This document shows positions 57,132 to 64,000 of a stretch of DNA of 64,000 bases, one piece after another. The DNA is from Rhizophagus irregularis (taxonomy: Eukaryota; Glomeromycota; Glomeromycetes; Glomerales; Glomeraceae), in assembly GCF_026210795.1 (NCBI RefSeq), contig NC_089450.1, positions 3,286,001 to 3,350,000 on the forward strand, written 5' to 3'. Numbering within the stretch: position 1 is the first letter of the stretch; every line of letters begins with the position of its first letter. The notes beneath the pieces were generated by a model that saw nothing but the letters and a program-made list of their open reading frames with translations, was not told where the DNA came from and made no database searches. Position numbers and translations under genes: made by a program.

Positions 57132-57355
57132 AGGATTGTTTTGAACGAGGTGGCTTAGCATTAACATGTGATCTAATATGTGAATTAAATCCGCCGATAT
57201 GTATAACTATAATTCGTGATAATGAATCAACTAAGGATGAAAAGACTAAAGGGCCGTTCTCGGTTCAAGTAGTCAGTCGATTCGAACCAGTATCGGTTCA
57301 AATCGGGGAACTAGAAAACAAGTTCAATAAAGCGGGAAGGAAGCATAGTTATTAA
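57132..57355 (+). CDS. Orphan terminal exon, unrecognised protein
   Basis: A pyrimidine-rich acceptor (ctactattttctttcactcag) ends at 57131 and is followed by a 75-codon frame starting, after two bases, DCFERGGLALTCDLICELNP and continuing PICITIIRDNESTKDEKTKG, PFSVQVVSRFEPVSVQIGEL to KAGRKHSY and TAA. Base composition is clearly higher in GC than the flanks, and the frame has no internal stop, which together support real coding sequence. No ATG lies in frame, so upstream exons are needed; none is identified within 1.3 kb. The beta-strand-like pattern is not assigned to a family. Confidence 0.45.
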
Positions 57356-57912
57356 CGCACCTAACGCACCATATTTTACCGTAATTAACCCCTCTGAATT
57401 AAGTACGAATTAAGAATAAAATATTTTTATATTCAGTTAGTAATGCTAAAATTTATTAAATTTTTATTGCTCTGAAAATACTGCAATCTGGTTAAGTTAG
57501 ATGGTTAAAAATGATCGAATTTGAGACGATATAAAACAAATTACTCAACAAATGAAAAGTAAATAATAATACCCACGCTTCATAATAATTAAAAAATAAG
57601 GTATTAAACGCACACTGTGATTTTTTATCGAAAACTCAAGCTTCAAAAATCTATTTAAATTATTATGTGGCTTGCTTCATTTTTCATCGTCTTTCGTAGG
57701 AGTTGCTGGATTAGTAGAATTTAAAGAATTTTTTAAAACAAAATTTTAGATAATTTACCATTAGAAAAATTGGTTCTTAAATTAATAAGCCAAATTTAAT
57801 AGAAAATAACGAGTTTAACGCCGTTCGACAGCGTGATTATGATTTCAATAATTTTGAAAGTTATTTATTAAATGAGTTCTAAATTATAAAAATTTGTACA
57901 ATCTGATAATAA
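57356..57912. other. Intergenic, AT-rich
   Basis: Contains the convergent 3' regions of the orphan exon and the AlaX gene. Nothing else is seen. Confidence 0.4.
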
Positions 57913-58623
57913 TTAATCGTAAACGTCATAACCTATTCTTAATCTTCCTTTCTCTTTCTTAACATTACGAATCACGACCACTCCAATTTCTGAAGTTTTA
58001 GCGATATGAGTTCCTCCACAAGGGTAGGATTTAAAATCACCGAATTGAATAGTCCTAGGTTTAACCTCCCAATTTGTTTTAATAGGAAGATCATTTTTTA
58101 TCAGCTCATTAACAAAATCGTTCACTTTATGTTTAAGTCCTTGAAGATTGGGTAAAGGACTCCCTTCAAATATTACGAACGCTGTTTTCGGAAAATGATT
58201 TCCATTACAACCATCTAGTTCAGGGTATAACTTGTTAACTGCATTTGATAATAGATGACCAGCAGAATGATAACGAGCGTAAAGAATACGGGTTTCCATG
58301 TTGATTACTTGTAAGACTGTTTGATTAATTTCTTTCTCCATGTTAAAAGAGTCACTTTTTTCATAATAATGCTTTATCAAATAAGGATCATATTCAGGAT
58401 TTCGTGGAGCCAATAATTTTTTAATAGTAAATTGTTTATCCTTTAATTTAAAATATCCTTGGTCATCCGGTTGACCACCTCCTTGAGGGTGAAAAATTGT
58501 TCTGTCAAAAATTACAAATTCACCATCATCGTCATTTCCAATTGCAATAATTTTAGCTTCAAAGTTATCTAGATAAGTATCTCGATAATAAATGCGTTCA
58601 GTTGAATTAATAAGTGTCGCCAT
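57913..58623 (-). CDS. AlaX-type trans-editing protein (alanyl-tRNA editing domain)
   Basis: 236 codons, intronless. The protein corresponds to the free-standing editing domain related to alanyl-tRNA synthetase, which hydrolyses Ser (or Gly) mischarged on tRNA-Ala in the cytosol. Seen: IFHPQGGGQPDDQG at residues 41-54 (the conserved GGGQP loop), HSAGH at 119-123 and CGGTH at 202-206. Together these give the four zinc ligands His119, His123, Cys202, His206. ILYARYHSAGHLL and TSEIG follow the family pattern. The length fits the shorter AlaX type without a C-Ala domain or a synthetase core. The first ATG after an AT-rich leader is used. All key residues are present, so it is probably active. A tRNA-Ala gene lies 3 kb away on the same strand, which may be coincidence. 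Confidence 0.9.
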   Translation of the reverse strand: MATLINSTERIYYRDTYLDNFEAKIIAIGNDDDGEFVIFDRTIFHPQGGGQPDDQGYFKLKDKQFTIKKLLAPRNPEYDPYLIKHYYEKSDSFNMEKEINQTVLQVINMETRILYARYHSAGHLLSNAVNKLYPELDGCNGNHFPKTAFVIFEGSPLPNLQGLKHKVNDFVNELIKNDLPIKTNWEVKPRTIQFGDFKSYPCGGTHIAKTSEIGVVVIRNVKKEKGRLRIGYDVYD

Positions 58624-59449
58624 AATATTATTGTCTATTAAAATTTTTTTCTTTTGTGAAGAAAATACGGTAGTTTTGTTAAATTAGTCATTTAAAAGAT
58701 ATGTTACATTACTGAAAAAAAAAAATTTTAGAAGAAAAAAAGTTTGGAACCCAAATTAGTTATATTAATATGGTTTTGATTTTAGTATTGTTGATTTTAC
58801 TATTGTTTCAAAAGACGATCATAATTGATCGGTTTTATTAAACTCCGGAACTAGACTAGCCTGGAACCATGGAATACGAGAAGTATTCCAGTTTAAAAAA
58901 AAGTTAGTACGTATGAAAAATCTAACATGATATGAGCCAATAATATTTAACTGAAGTGAAAAAAAAATTATCGAAGCAATTAGAAATTTTGGCAAAGAGT
59001 TAACTGAAAATTTGTGTTACCTCTTAATTCCGGTCAAAATGATTTAATTCTGGCTGAAACCCATATTAAACATTCTCAACGGTAACATGGTTAATTTTAA
59101 TCAGACCCGAGCTCTAGACGGAGACTCATAAGAATAAAACTGGTTCTAATTTCCAACGAAACTTATTAATTGGATATAACTAAAAATGGATCAGTGTCAG
59201 TTATGGAACAAACCTAAATCAAACAGATTCTGTCAAAATTACCAAAGAATTTTTTTGTCGATCAACATCACGTCCGAGAAAAGCGTTACCATCAGCACCA
59301 ATTTTTCCATTACCAAGCATTATAGGATCATACCACTACCACACCCAGCTTTTATGCTTATCCGTTTATCAAGACGGTAGTTCTACTACCTATATTATTT
59401 GTTACATTCTACTCCATGTACTTTGTTCTGTTGTAAACTTGACCACGTA
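58624..59449. other. Intergenic, AT-rich, AlaX promoter side
   Basis: ttccggtcaaaatgattt and ttctggctgaaa words near 59028-59060 are repeat-like. The frame at 59186-59380 is not credited. Confidence 0.4.
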
Positions 59450-59515
59450 CCATCGGCCTAAATTATCGATGCCTTAAGACTGTACCAACGATGATCTTCT
59501 AATTTAGGCCGATGG
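59450..59515. mobile_element. Minimal inverted-repeat element J, 66 bp, TA-flanked
   Basis: CCATCGGCCTAAATTA at the left end is perfectly inverted at the right (TAATTTAGGCCGATGG). TA at 59448-59449 and 59516-59517. The 34-base loop has no similarity elsewhere in the window. CC start and TA flanks resemble MITE G. Confidence 0.65.
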
Positions 59516-59839
59516 TAAAGCAGTTCTATCATATTTGAACAAGCTATAAGAATAAAAATAAAAAAAATCACAATCATAATGTCTGAGCCTGTTAATATGT
59601 TTACATTCTCCAGGACTTCATCTCGCCTAAGTTACAATTGAAGTTAATTAAAAATTAAAATTCAATCATTAAGAAAAATTCAAATCGACAAGCAATAAAT
59701 GAAATAAAGTCGGCTCTAAGGTAACGAAAAGCTTTTATGATGATAAGTAGTGTAAAAACTTGATTTTGCAATTTACAAAATCATTTTTCTCTATTTCACA
59801 GATTTTTGATGATCACTTCGTGATCCTTTATCAAAATCG

Positions 59840-60897
59840 TTCAACGGTTTATTCATATCAGCCGATTTTTGGAATTAGGTTTTTTAAGCCAAAAAAATCA
59901 ACTTTTATAAACAAATTCAGATCACCAAATCACATAAGAATGATATATCTACCCCAGCTGATGCAAGTGACGTCAAATGGTTACACAATTTTTTATTTTT
60001 GGTATAAAAACTAAAAATCAGAAAAGAATTCTTGTGATAAAAATGCAAATAACTTAACGTGTATGTATGCTAGACGAATGAATTTATATCCATTCGAAAG
60101 AGGAAGTCAAGATCTATCCAATGAATCCAAAATCGCAAAGTGCAAATCACTAGTTGTCGAATAAATACGTCCAATACATTTATTTTCCATTTTTGAATTT
60201 GATCATTAATATCTCCACATGTAATGATCCAATCTGAATGATCTTTGATTTTTAAGATAGAGCAAGTTCCAACCTTTATAATAAATATAAATTATTCGTT
60301 TAGCATACATGCATGCTGAGAAATTGACGATTAAGTTACTAGCATAAAATTCGTCATAAAAATTTTCAAAAATTGTATTTCTTACCAAATGATGTTCTGT
60401 AAAAGAGTCTTGAATTCCTTTCACTTTATTTAAAAGATTTTACTTTCTATTTAAGACATTAATGGAATAAAACTAATAAAAAAATCTTAAAAAAGATGAA
60501 AGATAAGTAGTATAAAATTAGCTTGCTTAAAAAAAAGAAAAACTCTTCAAAAATCCTATATTTAAACTTACACTTATATTTATACATATTTCCACAGAGA
60601 AAAAAAAAGAATCAAAGTTAAAAAAATAAATAAAAAAAAAAATTATTTTTATGAATAGAAAGTATTAATGTTTTTTCTTTTACTTACTGGTTAAGAAATA
60701 ACCACTGTACATGCTTACAAACTTTTTTAGTTTATTTAACGAAAAAAATGATTGAAAAGTGTTTGAAAAGTGTTTGAAAAAAGAAGTAATTATTATCGTT
60801 GGTTTTGAAGATAGTTTGAAATTTTTTTTTTTCCAATAAATCTGGATCATATGAACATGTAACACATGTTTAATTGATGTTTGTGAAACATAATTCC
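59840..60897 (-). repeat. Dispersed repeat, ~1.05 kb, copy 2 (inverted relative to 2553-3605)
   Basis: Read on the minus strand it aligns with 2553-3605 over nearly its full length, as described for copy 1. Frames within it (59760-60014, 60206-60424, 60680-60865) are broken and not conserved as proteins between copies. Confidence 0.7.
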
Positions 60898-60929
60898 CTA
60901 TTAAATAAAATTTTTTTGAGAATCTTAAA

Positions 60930-61031
60930 TTTGGCCAATTCTACGAATTGGCGCATATGTCAAAAACCCTTGTAATGCTATTTGGCCAATTCTACAAATT
61001 GGCGCATATGTAAAAGACCCTTGTAATGCTA
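60930..61031. repeat. Perfect-period tandem duplication, 2 x 51 bp, hairpin-forming
   Basis: Units 60930-60980 and 60981-61031 differ at only three bases. Each holds GCCAATTC tac GAATTGGC (an 8-bp stem with a 3-base loop, one mismatch in unit 2), then gcgcatatgt and acccttgtaatgcta. Confidence 0.8.
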
Positions 61032-61452
61032 TATGGTTAATTATTAGTAAGCACGGTCATACGGTATTTCATAAACGGGAAATTTATTAAATATAAACTT
61101 ACCCGTCCATAGAACTCAAAAACCACTACAGTACGCTGTAAATTTCCTCACTACGTCAACCACGCGATATAATACTAACCCATAATTACAGCTTAAGCTT
61201 CGGCGGTTATGATCATGTCACAATGGAATGTGATGTATTTTCTTTTATATGCACAAGAAAATGATCTTTGTTAAATTAAAAAAAATACGTTACTAAAAAT
61301 TTGAAAATTCCAACGAACTTTAAGTTTAGTAAGATTTATGAGAAGTAGTATATCAAGTATATCACCAGCTACTATTAAGCTTTGGATTAAACATTAATTA
61401 TCATAGATAATTTTTGATAACAGGTCACTACAAATAATTATAGCTGATTTTG
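61032..61452. other. Intergenic 3' of the tRNA gene
   Basis: Mixed composition around 61080-61210 (acccgtccatagaactcaaa, cgtcaaccacgcgata) without a clear frame; a GTAAGT donor-like word occurs on the minus strand near 61100. No feature is supported. Confidence 0.35.
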
Positions 61453-61461
61453 AAAAAAAAA
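61453..61461 (-). terminator. RNA polymerase III T-run terminator
   Basis: Nine T residues on the minus strand start six bases after the tRNA 3' end, the standard Pol III stop signal. Confidence 0.75.
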
Positions 61462-61466
61462 GAATT

Positions 61467-61556
61467 TGGAGGACCTGAGTATCGATCTCAGTACCTCTCG
61501 CACAACAGGCCGACAGGCTTGCTAAGCGAGCGCTCTACCATCTGAGCTAGACCCCC
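61467..61556 (-). tRNA. tRNA-Ala (AGC) with a ~17-nt intron
   Basis: The minus strand folds as a cloverleaf: acceptor GGGGGTC with GTCCTCC (one G-T and one T-T pair), D arm GCTC...GAGC, anticodon stem CTCGC with GCGAG, loop TTAGCA..., T arm CTGAG ATCGATA CTCAG, discriminator A. The anticodon is AGC, read as IGC after editing. About 17 extra bases (agcctgtcggcctgttg) sit one base 3' of the anticodon, the canonical intron position for eukaryotic nuclear tRNAs. G3-U70 in the acceptor stem (here G3 opposite T70) is the alanine identity element. A box tagctcagatgg and B-box-like gatcgatactc are present. Confidence 0.92.
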
Positions 61557-63431
61557 AAGTTGGTTGTGTAAAAGTAAAATTTCACTATTTATAATTATGA
61601 GAAAATCTGTTTCTAAAACCGGAGTTGAAAGTTGAATGATGTAAGATCTGAACTATATATAATTGTCACATGTTATAATTTCTATTTTCTATAGAATGTA
61701 ACAATTTCAAAACAAATATTATTAAAGAGCCATTAATTTGAATTCTGTTATCCACATTTAGAGATCAAGTCGAATAAAATGAATAAAAAAGGATATGGAC
61801 CCTGCATTTGGTGTTTGATGTTTATATGATGAATACAGATTAACGATATTACATGTTACAGGATGTAGCGCGCATATAACTAGGCTTATTAAGGTAATTA
61901 ATTATTCACAAACTTTCGTGTTCTCTAAATTTGATTTTGTTTTGACAGACTATATTATTTTTTTCATTATTTGTTACGAATTACTATAATAAGGTATAGG
62001 ACGCAAAAAAAATATAAAATTTAGGCAACCTATTCTCGATGAATTCTTATTTGATGCGTACGGTTGTACAATATTGCGCCTCATGATATCAGCGTTTTTT
62101 TATCCAAATTAAAAAAAAAAAAAATTGATGTAAATTTTATATACCTTTAAATAGATTCTTTTTGAGAACAATCTTTGATGCTTTGGATGGTAACTTAATT
62201 ATGTCATTTCCTTATTATAATAAGGTTAATAAGCTTGATAAAGTTGAAAAATTCCGAAAACGCGAAACAATTATTTTCCCCTAAATGTTAAAAATATTAA
62301 AATATTATTAAAAAAAAAAAAATTTCGTAATTTGATAACAACAATCTCATGTGTAATTTTTATGTAATTATTATTATTATTTTTTTTTTTTGACAATCAA
62401 ACTTCCCCTTAATATTCTTTGATTTCCTTTTTGCATACCAAATTAATACTCTACTAATTAAAGATCTGCATGGAGATTTACTTAAGAAATCTACCAAATG
62501 TGTCCAAATCGAGCAGATTGAAACGTAGATTGTAAAAATATTCGCTAAGCCCCTTCTCTTAGAGAATTACTAATAATTTTTTTTTTTAAAAAAAAAAATA
62601 GTAATAGTCATTTTAATTTCATTGAAAATCTGTAGTGAAACATTATTTGCAGTTTGAACAATCTTTCATATACTGCAAGATATTTCTAATCATTTGACTA
62701 AAGATTAAAGAACCAATAATTTTAGAATCCCTATCTCCCATTTACTAAATTTGTCATTTCATTGTATTAATTGGAATGTTCCACGATTATTTGATTCAAT
62801 TTTATTTTTTCGTCAGTTAATTTCTCAATTTGAAATGTATTACGGTAAATAAAAGAATGACATTTTCATAGACAATATTCTTTTGAAATAAATTTTGTTT
62901 CATGAATAATATTAGCGTAAATTATAAAACAATCGATTTACGCGCGATAAAAAAAATGTATCTTCGTGCGACGATCAAAATTTCTCACATTAATTTCTAA
63001 AACATCTTGCATTATATGTACAATATATTAAGTTTATGAATGCAACAGTTCGTCATCGATAAACTTTTTTTGGTTAGAATTTCTTTTTATTTTGAAACAT
63101 ACAAAGAAAAAAATTTTTCATTAATGTTTTGAAGATAATCTTTTTTTTATTTGTCTAAAATCTAAATAATAATGCTGTGATAGGGTTGAAAAAATGGTAC
63201 AACGATATGTTATATAAATAGGTCCCCTGAAAGACTAAGTTTTATCACCCATAAAAGGGTTTTTTTTTAAAAAAAAAATAATATAATATTTACAAAAATG
63301 TTAACAGCACATTTATTCTTTAAAGAAATTTTAAATACATTTAATAAATACACTTATCTTTTAAACAACCGTTGCTCTTTTACGGAACTATATTTTCTTA
63401 AGAAAATCAATTTAATTTATTTTTATTATTA
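61557..63431. other. Intergenic, AT-rich
   Basis: T11A11 at 62577-62598 and T9A10 at 63260-63278; otherwise nothing supported. Confidence 0.4.
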
Positions 63432-63566
63432 TACGCGCATATGTCAAGATTCTTGGGCGCGCGTAGATAAATATAAAATTAGAAATTCTACGCGCATATG
63501 TCAAGATTCTTGGGCGCGCGTAGATAAATATAAATTAAAAATTCTACGCGCATATGTCAAGATTCT
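63432..63566. repeat. Tandem repeat, 2.4 x 56-57 bp, hairpin with CGCG-rich stem
   Basis: Units start tacgcgcatatgtcaagatt at 63432, 63489 and 63545 (third truncated after gattct). Within each, CTACGCGC and GCGCGTAG form an inverted pair around atatgtcaagattcttgg. The frame 63298-63627 translates it as TRICQDSWARVDKYK twice, but this frame is otherwise AT-driven and not credited as a gene. Confidence 0.75.
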
Positions 63567-63679
63567 GACTTGCCGTAAACACATCTTTTATAATGATCTC
63601 AAAACCCTTTATTATAAACTAAATTGAATATATTCTTTTATAACGCCAAGGCATGTCAGAGTTGTTGAACTCGGCAACA

Positions 63680-63810
63680 ACAACAGAAAGAATCAGAATC
63701 AGAAGAATGGGAGTCAGAGGAGTGGGAGTGGGAGTGGGAGTGGGAGGAGGAGTGGGAGTGGGAGTGGGATGAGGAGGAGGAATGGGAGTCGGAGGAGGAG
63801 AGGAGGAATG
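63680..63810. repeat. GGGAGT / GGAGGA microsatellite
   Basis: Purine-rich run with agaatcagaatcagaag, then gggagtgggagtgggagt and gaggaggaa blocks. The opposite strand is CT-rich. No coding evidence. Confidence 0.8.
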
Positions 63811-64000
63811 GGAATTAGAGGAATCAGAGCGCGCCTCAAATTTTATTAGATTTAATATATTTTCTTTTTTTATAAATACGACTTACGTAAAACGTTAAGA
63901 ATAAATTATAGCATATCTTTGTTTATAATGAACTTTTTTTATTCCCTCAATGTTATTGGTCAAAAAGCTGCTACATTAAAAAAAATTACATTAGGACCGG

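Noticed and set aside
63298..63627. 109-residue frame with TRICQDSWARVDKYK repeated
   Set aside because: The repeated peptide is a translation of the 57-bp hairpin repeat; the unit lengths 57 and 56 change the frame, so the peptide is not maintained.
1..64000. CRISPR arrays, bacterial operons, ribosome binding sites, rRNA genes, viral genes
   Set aside because: None seen. Tandem repeats lack spacer structure, and the genes have introns and eukaryotic features.

Overview
This is AT-rich, gene-poor eukaryotic (nuclear) DNA, best explained as an arbuscular mycorrhizal fungus (Glomeromycotina, Rhizophagus-like). That placement is an inference. It rests on a Crinkler-type (CRN) gene, a tyrosine-kinase-like gene with an N-terminal cysteine cluster and a conserved acidic tail, several copies of an F-box-like family, introns of about 80-120 nt with GTAAGT-like donors and TACTAAC-like branch sites, and many short non-autonomous DNA transposons. 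No bacterial, viral or organellar gene was seen.

Layout. 1-5.2 kb: a truncated Q/N-rich gene, a decayed relative of a second family member, one arm of a ~1 kb inverted dispersed repeat, and a small charged hypothetical gene. 6.5-7.5 kb: an array of ~110-bp degenerate units that carry splice-like signals on the minus strand. 8.7-11.6 kb: a multi-exon CRN gene (ubiquitin-like header, P-loop NTPase, putative nuclease tail) with a frame problem at its third junction. 13.1-14.9 kb: a six-exon kinase gene. 15.2-17.9 kb: two abutting MITEs, a purine minisatellite and an unrecognised decaying gene. 20.1-25.2 kb: two intact members of the Q-rich / Y-F-domain family. One of them is a duplicate of the gene at the left edge, promoter region included. 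27.4-29.0 kb: two opposed F-box-like pseudogenes, one internally triplicated. 30.8 kb: an N/D/S-rich disordered protein. 32.6-34.3 kb: a cluster of MITEs, one nested in another. 35.1-36.1, 42.7-43.7 and 51.3-52.1 kb: three two-exon F-box-like paralogues with different tails and deletions. 55-57.4 kb: orphan exons. 57.9-58.6 kb: an intronless AlaX-type editing protein. 59.8-60.9 kb: the second arm of the inverted dispersed repeat. 61.5 kb: a tRNA-Ala(AGC) gene with an intron. 63.4-63.8 kb: hairpin-forming tandem repeats and a GGGAGT microsatellite.

The window has two housekeeping functions, tRNA-Ala and an Ala-tRNA editing protein. They lie 3 kb apart, but nothing shows that this is more than chance. 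The rest is lineage-expanded, signalling/effector-like or repetitive. The most unusual structure is the splice-signal array at 6.5-7.5 kb. Other points worth checking are the frame break and altered motif in the CRN gene, the stop-free 120-nt intron in one F-box gene, and the range of TA-flanked MITEs that begin CAG or CC.
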